Below, one piece after another: positions 27,961 to 37,677 of a stretch of DNA of 64,000 nt (within the stretch, counting starts at the first letter, position 1; every line of letters begins with the position of its first letter). The stretch is taken from the NCBI RefSeq assembly GCF_009729205.1, contig NZ_VTHB01000001.1, positions 124,001 through 188,000 on the forward strand. The letters are read 5' to 3'. The notes below the pieces were generated by a model. The model saw only the letters and a list, made by a program, of their open reading frames with translations. It did no database searches and had not been told where the DNA came from. The stretch is from Mycobacteroides sp. CBMA 271. Its GTDB lineage: Bacteria > Actinomycetota > Actinomycetes > Mycobacteriales > Mycobacteriaceae. A program made the position numbers and the translations under genes.

Positions 27961-30042
27961 TCACCCAATTCCCGGTAAGAAACGCACAACCAGATCGATC
28001 AGCCAGATCCCCACGAAGGGGACGATCACGCCACCGAGTCCGTAGATCAACAGGTTTCGCCGCAGCAGCTCCCCGGCTCCGACCGGGCGGTAGCGAACAC
28101 CCTTGAGCGCCAACGGCACCAGCGCGATAATCACGAGGGCATTGAAGATGACCGCCGACAGGATCGCCGACTGCGGAGTGGCCAGCCGCATGACGTTGAG
28201 GTTATTCAACTGCGGATAGATACCGCTGAACAGTGCGGGCAAAATCGCGAAGTATTTCGCGAGGTCGTTGGCCAGCGAGAACGTGGTCAACGCACCCCGG
28301 GTGATCAACAGCTGCTTACCGATGGCCACCACGTCGATGAGCTTGGTCGGATCGGAGTCCAGGTCCACCATGTTCCCGGCTTCCTTGGCCGCCGAGGTGC
28401 CGGTGTTCATCGCCACACCCACGTCGGCCTGTGCCAGTGCCGGGGCGTCGTTGGTGCCGTCTCCGGTCATCGCGACCAGACGACCGGCCTTCTGTTCGTT
28501 GCGCAACAGCTCCAGCTTGTCCTCCGGAGTGGCCTCGGCGACGAAGTCGTCGACACCCGCCTCGGCGGCGATCTGCTTGGCAGTCAACGGATTGTCGCCG
28601 GTGACCATGACGGTGCGAATACCCATGGCCCGCAGCTGGGCGAACCGTTCGGCCATACCCGGTTTCACCACATCGGAGAGCCGGATCACGCCGAGTAGCC
28701 GGGTTTCGGTAGCTCCCCCTGTCTGGCTATGGTCGGCGACCACCAGCGGCGTGCCACCTTCACTCGCCACCTGATCGGCGATCTTGCGGACCGCGACCAC
28801 TGCCGGGTCGTCCTCCTGAACACCGGAAAGGCTTGCCACCCAAGTGAACACCGAGTCGGAGGCACCCTTGCGGATCTGCCTGCCGTCAGGGGTGTCCAAC
28901 CCGCTCATCCTCGTCGCCGCAGTAAAGGCGACGAAGTCACCCTTTACGTCTCCCTCGCCACTGCCTGCCCCTGTCGCTTCGCTCGCCCCGGCCGCGAGTT
29001 CCACAATGCTGCGACCCTCGGGGGTTTCGTCGGCGAGGCTCGATGCCCGTGCCGCCGCCGCGATGGTCTCGTACGTGATACCGGGCGCCGCAATGAATTC
29101 GGTGGCTTGCCGGTTACCAAAGGTAATGGTGCCCGTCTTGTCCATCAGCAGGGTGTCGATATCGCCGGCGGCCTCGACGGCGCGTCCGGACTTGGCCAGC
29201 ACGTTGTGCTGCACCAGCCGGTCCATGCCAGCGATGCCGATCGCCGACATCAGCGCGCCGATTGTGGTGGGAATCAAACACACCAACAGCGCGATGAGCT
29301 TAATCGGATCCTGTTGCTCACCACCGTAGTTGCCCATCGGTCCGAGGGCCACGACGGCCAGCAGGAAGATGATGGTGAGCGAGGCCAGCAGGATGTTCAG
29401 CGCGATCTCGTTGGGTGTCTTCTGCCGCGACGCGCCCTCGACGAGGGCAATCATCCGATCGACGAAGGACTCGCCCGGCGCCGCGGTGATCTGCACGATG
29501 ATCCGGTCCGACAGCACGGTGGTGCCGCCGGTGACGGCACAACGGTCGCCACCGGATTCCCGCACCACGGGCGCTGATTCACCGGTGATGGCCGACTCGT
29601 CGACAGTGGCAATGCCGTCCACCACGTCACCGTCTCCGGGAATGACCTGCCCGGCTTCCACCACCACCCGGTCCCCCGGACGCAGTGAACTGCCGGGGAC
29701 CTGTTCCTCAGAATCTCCCACCAACTTGCGGGCGACGGTGTCACGCTTGACCTCTCGCAGGCTCGCCGCCTGCGCCTTACCGCGCCCCTCGGCGACGGCT
29801 TCGGCCAGGTTCGCGAACACCACCGTGAACCACAGCCAGGCCGTGATGGCCCACGCGAAGATCGACGGATGCAGGACCGCGAGCACGGTGGTGGCCACCG
29901 ACCCCACGGTCACCACGAACATCACCGGATTACGGGCCATGTGCCGGGGATCGAGCTTGCGCACGGCAAGCGGAAGCGCCTTGACCAGTTGCGTGGGGTC
30001 GAAGACGCCGGCGCCGACTGGGGTTTTACTGGTCTTGCTCAC
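27961..30042 (-). CDS. kdpB: Potassium-transporting P-type ATPase subunit B
   Basis: A 693-residue type IA P-ATPase. Phosphorylation motif [13 protein letters not shown] with Asp301, TGES in the actuator domain, [18 protein letters not shown] hinge motif and [15 protein letters not shown]. It hydrolyses ATP to drive potassium through KdpA. The start overlaps the kdpA stop by 4 bp, and the stop lies 7 bp before kdpC. Confidence 0.97.
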   Translation of the reverse strand: MSKTSKTPVGAGVFDPTQLVKALPLAVRKLDPRHMARNPVMFVVTVGSVATTVLAVLHPSIFAWAITAWLWFTVVFANLAEAVAEGRGKAQAASLREVKRDTVARKLVGDSEEQVPGSSLRPGDRVVVEAGQVIPGDGDVVDGIATVDESAITGESAPVVRESGGDRCAVTGGTTVLSDRIIVQITAAPGESFVDRMIALVEGASRQKTPNEIALNILLASLTIIFLLAVVALGPMGNYGGEQQDPIKLIALLVCLIPTTIGALMSAIGIAGMDRLVQHNVLAKSGRAVEAAGDIDTLLMDKTGTITFGNRQATEFIAAPGITYETIAAAARASSLADETPEGRSIVELAAGASEATGAGSGEGDVKGDFVAFTAATRMSGLDTPDGRQIRKGASDSVFTWVASLSGVQEDDPAVVAVRKIADQVASEGGTPLVVADHSQTGGATETRLLGVIRLSDVVKPGMAERFAQLRAMGIRTVMVTGDNPLTAKQIAAEAGVDDFVAEATPEDKLELLRNEQKAGRLVAMTGDGTNDAPALAQADVGVAMNTGTSAAKEAGNMVDLDSDPTKLIDVVAIGKQLLITRGALTTFSLANDLAKYFAILPALFSGIYPQLNNLNVMRLATPQSAILSAVIFNALVIIALVPLALKGVRYRPVGAGELLRRNLLIYGLGGVIVPFVGIWLIDLVVRFLPGIG

Positions 30043-31688
30043 AGGACTGCCTCGGCGATCGGTCCCAGCGCCAGCGCCGGGAAGAAGGTAAGAGCGGCCA
30101 CCAACAGCACTGTGCCAGTGTGTAGTCCGGCGAACATGGGGCCGTGGGTGTGCAGAGTTCCGGCCGATACCGGAGTCTTCTGCTGAGTGGCGAGCGATCC
30201 GGCCAGCGCCAGGGTGAAGATGATGGGCAGGAAGCGGCCCAACAGCATGGCCACCCCGAGGGACGCCTGGAACCAGTGACTGGTCACGGTGAGTCCACCG
30301 AAGGCGCTGCCGTTGTTATTGGCGGCCGAGGCATAGGCGTACAACACCTCCGAGAAGCCATGGATGGACTGTGGTGTGCCAGGGTCGCCGCTGTTGCCTT
30401 GGTATCCGGGAGTCGACGGCAGCGCCACCGAGATGCCGGTGCCGATCAGCACGAGAGCCGGCATGACGAGTACAGACAGTGCGGCCATGGTGATCTGGCG
30501 TCGGCCGATCTTCTTTCCCAGGAACTCCGGGGTGCGACCCACCAACAGACCGCCGACGAACACGGCAATGATGGCCAACACCAGGATGCCGTACAGGCCC
30601 GTGCCGACACCACCGGGCGCGATCTCGCCGAACAGCATGTTCAGGATCAATGCCCCGCCTCCGGCGGCCGAGAAACTATCATGTGCGGAATTCACTGCAC
30701 CCGTGGATGTTCCGGTGGTGCTCACCGCGAACAGCACCGATCCGGGAATACCGAACCGAACTTCCTTGCCCTCCATCGAGAACTCGGCCCAGCTGACGAC
30801 GGCCAGCACGCCGGCGAACAGTGTCGCCATCACCGCCAGAACGGTCAAGCCCTGACGCTTGTCACCGACCATTGTCGAGTAGGTGCGGGTCAGGCAGACC
30901 GGAATGATCAGGATGGCGAGGATCTCGGTGATGTTGGACAGCGGTGTCGGGTTCTCAAAGGGATGCGCCGAGTTGGCACCCAGGATACCGCCCCCGTTGG
31001 TGCCGACTTCCTTGATGGCTTCCTGTGAGGCGACCGGAGCCAAGGCGATGTGTTGTGCCGTCCCGTCGAGCGCGGTCGCATCGAAGTGGGTGTAAAGAGA
31101 CTGAATGGTGCCCTGCGACAACAGGATCAGTGCGACCAAGAATGAGATGGGCAGGAGAATCCTCAAGCTCGCCCGCACCAGGTCAACCCAGAAATTGCCC
31201 AGCTCGCCTCCGGACGAGGTCCGCACGATGCCGCGGATGAGCGCAACGGCCACCGCCAGGCCTACCGCGGCAGATACGAAGTTCTGCACCGCCAACCCGA
31301 CCATCTCGGTCAGGTTGGTCATGGTGGTTTCCGGGGTATAGGACTGCCAGTTGGTGTTCGTCACGAAGGACACCGCGGTGTTGAACGCCACCGCCGGACT
31401 CACCGCACCGAGGTCACCCGAGAGCGGCAACACGCCCTGAATGCGTTGCAGCAGATAAAGGAAGATCACGCTCGCGAACGAAAAGCCCAGCAGCGACAGG
31501 GCGTAGCCCACCCACGTCTGCTCGGTATCGGGATTCACCCTGCCGACGCGGTAGATGACGCGCTCCACAAGCGAATGTTTGACGATCGTGAAGACGCGCG
31601 CCATGTAGTCCCCCAGGGGGACGTAAGCGATGGCGAGCACGAATATGACGAAGCCGATCTGAAGACCGGCCGCCAGCGCGGAATTCAC
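30039..31688 (-). CDS. kdpA: Potassium-transporting ATPase subunit A
   Basis: A 549-residue ten-helix channel-like subunit (superfamily of potassium transporters). Selectivity-filter loops are recognisable in [35 protein letters not shown] and [15 protein letters not shown]. It binds and passes potassium. Tightly coupled to kdpF upstream and kdpB downstream. Confidence 0.97.
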   Translation of the reverse strand: MNSALAAGLQIGFVIFVLAIAYVPLGDYMARVFTIVKHSLVERVIYRVGRVNPDTEQTWVGYALSLLGFSFASVIFLYLLQRIQGVLPLSGDLGAVSPAVAFNTAVSFVTNTNWQSYTPETTMTNLTEMVGLAVQNFVSAAVGLAVAVALIRGIVRTSSGGELGNFWVDLVRASLRILLPISFLVALILLSQGTIQSLYTHFDATALDGTAQHIALAPVASQEAIKEVGTNGGGILGANSAHPFENPTPLSNITEILAILIIPVCLTRTYSTMVGDKRQGLTVLAVMATLFAGVLAVVSWAEFSMEGKEVRFGIPGSVLFAVSTTGTSTGAVNSAHDSFSAAGGGALILNMLFGEIAPGGVGTGLYGILVLAIIAVFVGGLLVGRTPEFLGKKIGRRQITMAALSVLVMPALVLIGTGISVALPSTPGYQGNSGDPGTPQSIHGFSEVLYAYASAANNNGSAFGGLTVTSHWFQASLGVAMLLGRFLPIIFTLALAGSLATQQKTPVSAGTLHTHGPMFAGLHTGTVLLVAALTFFPALALGPIAEAVL

Positions 31689-31690
31689 CG

Positions 31691-31783
31691 TTAGAACCTT
31701 TCCGGGTCGAGCAGAGCGACCACCAGATACACGACGAGAGCGACCGACAGGACGACAAGAACAATGCTTATTGCCGCGGTCAT
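31691..31783 (-). CDS. kdpF: KdpF, small subunit of the Kdp potassium pump
   Basis: A 30-residue single-helix protein (ATG 31781-31783) ending YLVVALLDPERF, which is the KdpF signature (Y-L-V-x-A-L-L-x-P-E-x-F). It stabilises the KdpABC complex in the membrane. Its stop is 2 bp before the kdpA start. Its ATG overlaps the stop of an upstream micro-ORF (ATGA). Confidence 0.9.
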   Translation of the reverse strand: MTAAISIVLVVLSVALVVYLVVALLDPERF

Positions 31784-31863
31784 CGCGCCTGCAATCCGCG
31801 TACGACGGCGACGCATGACGCGAAGCCCACGACCGTCAGAACCAGGTACCAGAAATCAGCCAC
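31780..31863 (-). CDS. 27-residue membrane micro-protein preceding kdpF
   Basis: GTG at 31861-31863 opens a 27-codon frame: N-terminus VADFWYLVLTVVGFA, a single hydrophobic helix and the C-terminus VVRGLQAR. Its TGA overlaps the kdpF ATG as ATGA, the same coupling seen between kdpA-kdpB and kdpD-kdpE. Similar tiny FWYLVLTVxGF...RGxE proteins are, as I recall, seen before kdpF in other actinobacteria, but this is from memory. A weak ribosome-binding region only. If real, it would be an extra Kdp subunit or a translational leader. Confidence 0.5.
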   Translation of the reverse strand: MADFWYLVLTVVGFASCVAVVRGLQAR

Positions 31864-31882
31864 GCAGGGATCATGGTCCCCG

Positions 31883-31899
31883 GCAGGTGCCTCACCTGC
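31883..31899 (-). promoter_or_regulatory. Inverted repeat in the kdp leader
   Basis: GCAGGTG, three bases, CACCTGC: perfect 7-bp arms about 20 bp upstream of the micro-ORF start and 100 bp upstream of kdpF. It could be a KdpE or other regulator site, or an mRNA hairpin in the leader. Confidence 0.35.
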
Positions 31900-31946
31900 G
31901 TTCTTTACGACCCCTTGACGCGGGTATCGGGGCTCTTGATACGTCC

Positions 31947-32798
31947 TTAACGGGCTTCAACCAGCCGTTGACAGCCCGGACAAAAGTACGAGGAGCGGTT
32001 CATGAAAGCCTCCCGGCGCATGGCACGTCCGCACCGGCGGCACGGCTCACCTTCCCGCCCGTACGCCTCCAAAGAGCGCTCGAAGTAACCGGATTCACCG
32101 TTCACGTTCACATACAAATCGTCGAATGAGGTACCACCCTGAGCGAGCGCCAGGCGCATCACATCGGCGGCGCTGCCCAGCACCTCGGTGAGTTTCGCGC
32201 GGCTCATGCCGTCGGTGAGGCGGCGGCCATGCACCCGCGCCAGCCACAGTGCCTCGTCGGCGTAGATGTTCCCGATGCCCGAAACCACAGTCTGATCGAG
32301 CAGCGCGCGCTTGATCTCGGTGTGCTTACCGCGCAGCCGGGTCACCACAGCTGAGGCGTCGAACCTGTCGTCGAGCGGATCCCGCGCGATATGCGCCACC
32401 GGCTCGGGCAGTTCGCTTCCGTCCACGGTAACGAGATCGGTCACCATCCAGCCGCCGAAGGTGCGCTGATCGACGAAGCTCAGTATCGACCCGTCGTCCA
32501 GTGTGGCGGCGATACGCAAATGCTGGGGTCTGGAGATCGGCCCGATGAGCATCTGGCCGCTCATCCCGAGGTGGACGACCAGCGCCTGATCCTCACCCAG
32601 GATGAGCCACAGGTACTTTCCACGCCGACCGGTTCCGCTGATCTGTTGTCCGGCAAGCAGTCCCGCCATTTCGACGGCACCTCCAGCCTGCCTGCGCACG
32701 GCCCTCTCGTGGTGTACCGACACCGAGGCAATGCTCTTGCCGACGAGGTGGTGCTGCAGTCCGCGACGGACCACCTCCACCTCGGGAAGCTCAGGCAC
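31947..32798 (-). CDS. mutM: Formamidopyrimidine-DNA glycosylase
   Basis: A 283-residue Fpg/Nei enzyme. The N-terminal [14 protein letters not shown] provides the catalytic Pro1 and Glu2. A helix-two-turn-helix segment ([18 protein letters not shown]) and the C-terminal zinc finger [13 protein letters not shown] ... YFCPGCQ are complete. It excises 8-oxoguanine and FaPy lesions. Immediately after rnc, as in M. tuberculosis (Rv2924c-Rv2925c). Confidence 0.96.
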   Translation of the reverse strand: MPELPEVEVVRRGLQHHLVGKSIASVSVHHERAVRRQAGGAVEMAGLLAGQQISGTGRRGKYLWLILGEDQALVVHLGMSGQMLIGPISRPQHLRIAATLDDGSILSFVDQRTFGGWMVTDLVTVDGSELPEPVAHIARDPLDDRFDASAVVTRLRGKHTEIKRALLDQTVVSGIGNIYADEALWLARVHGRRLTDGMSRAKLTEVLGSAADVMRLALAQGGTSFDDLYVNVNGESGYFERSLEAYGREGEPCRRCGRAMRREAFMNRSSYFCPGCQRLVEAR

Positions 32799-33533
32799 TC
32801 ACCGCGCCCTTGGCTCTGCGCCCAGGGGCTCATCGCCGTTGATGCCGTTCCATGCCTCGGAGGCCGCCCGTTGTTCGGCCTCCTTCTTGGACCGGCCAAC
32901 CCCGACTCCGTGCGCGGCGTCGTTGACCATCACGGTGGCAGTGAACTCCTTGTCATGATCCGGCCCGGTCGAGGTGACCGCATACGACGGCGCACCCCAA
33001 CCCTTTTCCGCGGTGAGCTCCTGCAGGCTGGTCTTCCAGTCCAGACCGGCACCGAGCTTGGGCGCGATTTCCAACAGCTCGCCGAACAACCGCAACACCG
33101 CCGTCCGGGCAGTCTCCAGGCCGTATTCCAGATAGACCGCGCCAAGAATCGACTCCATGCCGTCGGCAAGGATGCTGGACTTGTTGCGACCGCCGGTGTT
33201 TTCCTCGCCCTTACCGAGGAGCAGGTGTGCCCCCAGGCCGTCGCCAGTCAGGCCGCGCGCCACCCCCGCCAGCGCCTGGGTGTTGACGATGCTGGCACGC
33301 AGCTTCGCCAGATCACCCTCCGAGCGGTCGGGATGGTCCTGGTACAACGTTTCGGTAATCGTCAGCCCGAGAACAGCATCCCCGAGAAACTCAAGTCTCT
33401 CGTTGGTGGGCAGGCCGCCGTTCTCGTAGGCATAGCTGCGATGCGTCAGCGCCAGCGTGAGCAGATCGTCACCGATGTGCACACCAATCGCGGCACGCAG
33501 GTCTTCGTACCGATTCTCTGGCGCAGGACTCAC
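32799..33533 (-). CDS. rnc: Ribonuclease III
   Basis: A 244-residue RNase III. Catalytic domain signature [15 protein letters not shown] and the later [15 protein letters not shown] with the metal-binding Glu/Asp residues; C-terminal double-stranded RNA-binding domain (about 165-235). It cleaves double-stranded RNA in rRNA processing. Stop codon directly abuts the mutM start. Its start overlaps the DUF177 gene by 4 bp. Confidence 0.96.
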   Translation of the reverse strand: MSPAPENRYEDLRAAIGVHIGDDLLTLALTHRSYAYENGGLPTNERLEFLGDAVLGLTITETLYQDHPDRSEGDLAKLRASIVNTQALAGVARGLTGDGLGAHLLLGKGEENTGGRNKSSILADGMESILGAVYLEYGLETARTAVLRLFGELLEIAPKLGAGLDWKTSLQELTAEKGWGAPSYAVTSTGPDHDKEFTATVMVNDAAHGVGVGRSKKEAEQRAASEAWNGINGDEPLGAEPRAR

Positions 33534-34072
33534 TGATCGTCACCGAAATTGGCGAGCTTGGCCCACCGCGGGTCGATCCGGTCATGCTGGTGGCCGGGTT
33601 CGGCTGTCGCCAAGGCGATTCCGCACTCGGGGCACAGTCCCGGGCAATCGGGCCGGCACAGCGGAGCCAGTGACAGATCGGGCACGATGGCATCCACAAT
33701 GGTCTGTTCGAGATCGATCAGACCATCATCAACCCGATGCACCTCGTCTTCCTCAGTGGTCGCCTCGGTCTCGCTGTCCGGATACGCGAAGAGCTCGGTG
33801 ATGGTGGCATCCGCGTGGCCGGTGATCGGCTCGAGGCAGCGCGAACACTGCCCCTCGAGGTCAGCGGCGACATCCCCGGTAACGAGGACACCTTCCGAGA
33901 CCGATTCAAGGCGCAAATCCAAGTCGACGTCGGTGCCCTCGGGAATGGCGATCAGATCGACACCGATCCGCACGGGGCTGGGGAACGACCGCTGCACCGG
34001 CAGCATCGACCCAGGGCGTCGTCCAAGCCCGAGGGCCAGGACGTCGAGAACGAAAGGTCCAGGTCCTGGCAT
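33530..34072 (-). CDS. YceD/DUF177 family protein
   Basis: A 180-residue protein from ATG 34070-34072 ([15 protein letters not shown]). It has the YceD cysteine pattern: [10 protein letters not shown] in the middle and [14 protein letters not shown] near the C-terminus, probably a zinc site. YceD proteins are linked to 23S rRNA accumulation and usually precede rpmF; here, as in other mycobacteria (Rv2926c), no rpmF follows and rnc is next. Longer in-frame reading to 34216 overlaps sepIVA and is not supported. Confidence 0.88.
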   Translation of the reverse strand: MPGPGPFVLDVLALGLGRRPGSMLPVQRSFPSPVRIGVDLIAIPEGTDVDLDLRLESVSEGVLVTGDVAADLEGQCSRCLEPITGHADATITELFAYPDSETEATTEEDEVHRVDDGLIDLEQTIVDAIVPDLSLAPLCRPDCPGLCPECGIALATAEPGHQHDRIDPRWAKLANFGDDQ

Positions 34073-34082
34073 AAACCTAATG

Positions 34083-34820
34083 TTAACGCTGCACGTAGTC
34101 GTGGGTACCAGCGCCGGTACGCAGCTGGTGACGTCCACGGCCCACCGAGCGCAACGTGCCGTTGAGGTAGTCCTCGAACTCGGCCAGCTTGTTGTCGACG
34201 TAGATATCGCATTCACCGCGCAGACGGTCGGCCTCGGCGTGCGCCGTGTCGATCAGCCGGGTGGATTCTGATGTTGCCGCCTGCACGACCTCGGTCTGCG
34301 CCACCAGGCGCTGCTGCTCCTTGATGCCTTCCTGCACGGCCTTGTCATAGGAGGCGTTGCCGGAATCGACCAGGCGATCGGCCTCTGCCTTGGCGCGCGC
34401 GACGGTGCTCTCCTGGTCCCGCTTCGCGTTGGCGAGGGTGCGGGCCGCCTCTTCGCGCGCCTCACCGACGGTCTGGTCGGCGTGGTTGCGCGCCTCGGCG
34501 ACCATGCGGTCAGCCTGCGCCTTGGCGTCGGCCAGCAGCCTGTCGGCCTCGCCGCGGGCGTGGCTGAGGGTCTGTTCGGCATCGGCGTTCGACTTGCCGA
34601 TCACCGTCTCGTGATGCTCCTTGGCCTCGCGCAGCAATGAGTCGCGGGCGTCGAGGACGTCTTGGGCGTCATCGAGTTCGCCGGGGATGGCGTCCTTGAT
34701 GTCGTCGATCAGTTCGAGGACATCGCCGCGGGGCACGACGCATCCAGCGGTCATCGGAACGCCGCGCGCTTCTTCCACGATGGCGCCCAGCTCGTCGAGC
34801 GCTTCAAATACTCGGTACAC
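34083..34820 (-). CDS. sepIVA: Septation protein SepIVA (DivIVA domain)
   Basis: A 245-residue coiled-coil protein from GTG 34818-34820 (VYRVFEALDELG), with GAAGGG seven bases upstream. N-terminal DivIVA-like region then a long Ala/Glu-rich coiled coil (about 65-225) built of repeats such as ADRLLADAKAQADRMVAEA. Orthologue of Rv2927c, a cytosolic septum and polar-growth factor of mycobacteria. A GTG at 34847 would add nine residues but has no ribosome binding site. In M. tuberculosis the PDIM/PGL lipid locus lies between this gene and coaD; here coaD follows directly. Confidence 0.92.
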   Translation of the reverse strand: MYRVFEALDELGAIVEEARGVPMTAGCVVPRGDVLELIDDIKDAIPGELDDAQDVLDARDSLLREAKEHHETVIGKSNADAEQTLSHARGEADRLLADAKAQADRMVAEARNHADQTVGEAREEAARTLANAKRDQESTVARAKAEADRLVDSGNASYDKAVQEGIKEQQRLVAQTEVVQAATSESTRLIDTAHAEADRLRGECDIYVDNKLAEFEDYLNGTLRSVGRGRHQLRTGAGTHDYVQR

Positions 34821-34943
34821 GGCTACACCCTTCACGCGAGTTTCCACTGTTACCAGTGTGCCTGGTGTGACAGCTGTGACGCCGCTAGCTGACCGGTGTG
34901 TCGGCTATTTCTGCACGGTCACATTTCTATTGTTCAGTGTCCT

Positions 34944-35423
34944 TCACTGCCGTGAAATTCTCGCGAGAAGTCGTTCATGAACCGACGGAGGTAGCAACGC
35001 CGAGACGTCTCCCCCGTACGTCGCCACCTCCTTGGCAAGCGAGGACGAGACAAACGAGTACGCCGGTGCGGTGGCGACAAAGAAAGTGTCAACCCCGGCG
35101 ATGTGTTTGTTCATCTGAGCCATCTGGAGCTCGTATTCGAAATCGGTGCCAGTGCGCAGCCCCTTGACGATCGCGCCCAGCCCCCGTTCGCGCACGAAGT
35201 TGACCAGCAGCCCCTGCCCGGATTCGACGCGCAGGTTGGGCAGGTCGGCGGTGGACTCGCGGATCATCTCGATGCGCTCGTCGATGGTGAACATGCCCGC
35301 TTTGTTGGGGTTGATCAACACCGCGACGACCACCTCGTCGAACTGCGCCGCGGCACGCTCGAACACATCCAGATGCCCGAGGGTCACCGGATCGAACGAG
35401 CCGGGGCAGACAGCTCCCGTCAT
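34944..35423 (-). CDS. coaD: Phosphopantetheine adenylyltransferase
   Basis: A 159-residue nucleotidyltransferase. [20 protein letters not shown] contains the HxGH-type GHLD site, and [20 protein letters not shown] and [18 protein letters not shown] are classic. It makes dephospho-CoA, the penultimate step of coenzyme A synthesis. Its start overlaps the following DUF308 gene stop by 4 bp. Confidence 0.96.
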   Translation of the reverse strand: MTGAVCPGSFDPVTLGHLDVFERAAAQFDEVVVAVLINPNKAGMFTIDERIEMIRESTADLPNLRVESGQGLLVNFVRERGLGAIVKGLRTGTDFEYELQMAQMNKHIAGVDTFFVATAPAYSFVSSSLAKEVATYGGDVSALLPPSVHERLLARISRQ

Positions 35424-35980
35424 GCGGACGATTTGGTGGCCGAGCGAATGCCGATGCCGCTTCCGATTTGCAGCACACCGATCACGATGAGCCAGATGCC
35501 GACCACGAGGGTGAGGGTGACGATCGAGCTGATCGGGTAGACGATGAGCACGATGCCCGCGATCGTCGAGATGATCCCGCTGAAGATCTGCCAGCCACGC
35601 CCTGGGAGGTCCTTGTCACCTACCGCCGTGATGGTGCCCGCGATGCCCTGAGCGATCCAGCCGACGCCGATCCAGATGGCCAGCAGCAGAATCGAATTCA
35701 GCTCATCTTTGAAGCACAGCACACCGAGGACGAACGAAATCGCGCCGGTGAGGAACAACAGCACCCGCATGCCAGCGGAGGACACCGGCAGCGTGAAGGC
35801 GAAGACGACCTGGGCGATACCGGATATCACGAGATATGCGCCGAAAGCGTATGCGGCGACGAGCACAGTGACTTGAGGCCATATCAGGACCACAGCGCCA
35901 ACGATTACGGCCAAAACTCCTGATACCACCGCAGATTTCCAGAGATGCTTGACGAGATCCTGCCCGACACTTGTAGTCAT
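35420..35980 (-). CDS. HdeD/DUF308 family membrane protein
   Basis: A 186-residue protein with six regularly spaced hydrophobic helices in three pairs, for example [18 protein letters not shown] and [21 protein letters not shown]. The repeated G-x-x-x-x-x-G-x-x-L-x-x-P pattern is diagnostic of the DUF308/HdeD family, linked to acid resistance in enterics; function in mycobacteria is unknown. ATG start at 35978-35980. It overlaps coaD by 4 bp and is likely co-transcribed with it. Confidence 0.85.
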   Translation of the reverse strand: MTTSVGQDLVKHLWKSAVVSGVLAVIVGAVVLIWPQVTVLVAAYAFGAYLVISGIAQVVFAFTLPVSSAGMRVLLFLTGAISFVLGVLCFKDELNSILLLAIWIGVGWIAQGIAGTITAVGDKDLPGRGWQIFSGIISTIAGIVLIVYPISSIVTLTLVVGIWLIVIGVLQIGSGIGIRSATKSSA

Positions 35981-35999
35981 GCCGCCTAGCGTATTTCTT

Positions 36000-36200
36000 C
36001 TAGAACGGTGACGGGGAGTTATCGGCGGCGATTCGCGCGGCCCATTGCGTATTACGCCGAACCCGCTCGCCTCGGTTGGGGTTCCGCTCGGCAGCGCATT
36101 CCACGCACGACCGAAAGGCGCTCACGTAGGTCCCGGCCGAACTGCCCGAGAGGGCGCGCGGGACACACAGTGGGGCTGGGGTGAAACCGGCGGCCAGCAA
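36000..36200 (-). CDS. Short hypothetical or gene remnant
   Basis: A 66-codon frame from TTG 36198-36200 to TAG at 36000. The C-terminal two thirds (GTYVSAFRSCVECAAERNPN, then RVRRNTQWAARIAADNSP) read like genuine high-GC coding sequence, while the N-terminus has no good start or ribosome site. It begins just after the stop of the low-GC oxygenase gene. It could be the 3' remnant of a gene truncated when that gene arrived, or a small intact gene. No family recognised. Confidence 0.3.
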   Translation of the reverse strand: MLAAGFTPAPLCVPRALSGSSAGTYVSAFRSCVECAAERNPNRGERVRRNTQWAARIAADNSPSPF

Positions 36201-36205
36201 CCTTG

Positions 36206-37315
36206 TTAGCTGGAAGCCACCATCCCCTCCGTCTCAACTATTGGCGCATCTTCTCGCGCCGCGCGGCGAGCGCGGTTTTCCCGGAGTGCTTGCTGCGCGG
36301 ACTCCAGGGTGATCTTGCGTGGATCGATCCCTTCCCGCTCAAAGCCGCTCACTGCAATCGGCAAGTAGAAAAACTTTAGCGGGAGGAGACGCTCGAGAAC
36401 CGCGTGGAACCGCCGATACATACCCATAAAGCGACGCAAGATATCGTCGTCCTCGGGGGTCCACTCTAAATTGAACAGCTCCTGTACATGGGGCGGATAA
36501 CTATTGACAACGACTTGTCGCCGCGCCACCAGCCAGGGCCACACAAATTTCTTCATGACCGGCGGCCACCATCGCGGCGCCGGGCGACGCTCCATAAATT
36601 GGTCCAGCATGACCTGAGTTACCTGTGAACTCACCAAATGGTTACGCTCAATGTTTTCCAGATACCGCTCGAAATCTTCGAATGTATCCGGCTGAGAACT
36701 ATCGTCCACCCCCCACATGCTGTACCACTCCTTTGATTCCTCAAATATCTGCGCTTTCACCGCCCGTGGCATGGACCCGTCGAAATACAGCCGCTCGGTC
36801 ACCATTGTCATCAGGTAATAAAAGAAGGTGACATGCGCGAAGTAGAAGGTTTCCGCATTCAAAGCATGAAACGTGCCGTCATGCAGCGTGCCCTTGACGG
36901 ACTTGTGCATATTTCGAGTCTTAAGTCCGTACTTCTTCGCATCTTCCGGAGCGTCGTACACCGAACCATAAATGTAATCGCGGGATCTCTGACGCCGTTG
37001 CTTGTATATCTTAGCGCGTGCGCGGAATGAACTGTCGCCACTGAAAAGAACAGAACCCGCGGTCGCTCTCCCCATCTGCGGCCACGCCCCCGCAATGGGA
37101 TTCAGCACCCCGCTGCCGAAATACATCACGTCAAGACGCCCCCAATACTTCCATATCAGGGAATTAGCAGGAATCGGATGCTGAAAAAGATCTTTCCGCG
37201 ACAAACTGTTGTCGCCGGTGAATTCTGTCACCCTGGCTTCTTCGGGAATCACTAGCTCTGGATCAAATGTCGTCTGCATGATTTTCTTGAATGCCTTGAT
37301 GCCCCGGACCACCAT
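36206..37315 (-). CDS. MpaB/DUF2236-type oxygenase family protein, low-GC
   Basis: A 369-residue protein from ATG 37313-37315 with AAGGAG seven bases upstream. The segment NMHKSVKGTLHDGTFHALNA followed by ETFYFAHVTFFYYLM matches the histidine-containing core of the DUF2236 (MpaB, latex-clearing-protein-like) family of haem-binding oxygenases. Also NPIAGAWPQMGRA near residue 75. Substrate unknown. GC content in sampled lines is about 47-53%, well below the mid-sixties of neighbouring core genes, and codon use is relaxed, so I infer horizontal acquisition. Flanked by AT-richer non-coding DNA on the 5' side. Confidence 0.75.
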   Translation of the reverse strand: MVVRGIKAFKKIMQTTFDPELVIPEEARVTEFTGDNSLSRKDLFQHPIPANSLIWKYWGRLDVMYFGSGVLNPIAGAWPQMGRATAGSVLFSGDSSFRARAKIYKQRRQRSRDYIYGSVYDAPEDAKKYGLKTRNMHKSVKGTLHDGTFHALNAETFYFAHVTFFYYLMTMVTERLYFDGSMPRAVKAQIFEESKEWYSMWGVDDSSQPDTFEDFERYLENIERNHLVSSQVTQVMLDQFMERRPAPRWWPPVMKKFVWPWLVARRQVVVNSYPPHVQELFNLEWTPEDDDILRRFMGMYRRFHAVLERLLPLKFFYLPIAVSGFEREGIDPRKITLESAQQALRENRARRAAREDAPIVETEGMVASS

Positions 37316-37677
37316 GTCAAACTCCTTGCGTTGCCGATACCCGTTACTTGGTTAGCTTCGGTACCCGACCGTTCACACGCCCAGCCTTCCGTAGCTGGTC
37401 GACCCCCTCACCACATGACCATCGCCATTTTGACTATGACCAATTTCACATCAGAAAGTGATGATGCTCCCGGTACCACCCAAAATCAAGTGTCGATACG
37501 GATAGTTCGGAGCAGACCGAATCAAGTACGAAGACGGTCCATAACTGGGTTTCCCGCCATCACGTGCTTACTCCACTACGTCTAGAACAGATACGTCAGT
37601 CCGAGCACCAGGACGGCAACAATTACGCTCCGCGATATCCACTCTTTTTACCCCACCCTTGCGGATTAGCTGAGCGA
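37316..37677. other. Intergenic region, 362 bp, no gene found
   Basis: Lower-GC spacer between the MpaB-like gene and the GPL-repeat gene. It holds the ribosome binding site (AAGGAG) and presumably the promoter of the MpaB-like gene. A 21-codon hydrophobic frame at 37582-37647 (minus strand) lacks any start codon. Nothing else is supported. Confidence 0.5.

Noticed and set aside
34845..34858. CACTG-TTAC-CAGTG inverted repeat upstream of sepIVA as an operator
   Set aside because: Arms of five bases are short and could occur by chance; no regulator nearby.
36052..36237. 61-codon frame overlapping the possible remnant at 36000-36200
   Set aside because: It overlaps the oxygenase 3' end, is very Arg-rich and has no ribosome binding site; the alternative frame reads more like protein.
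37582..37647. 21-codon hydrophobic frame (minus strand) ending VLVLGLTYLF
   Set aside because: Looks like a membrane helix, but the frame is closed by a TAA immediately before it and contains no start codon, so it cannot be supported as a gene.
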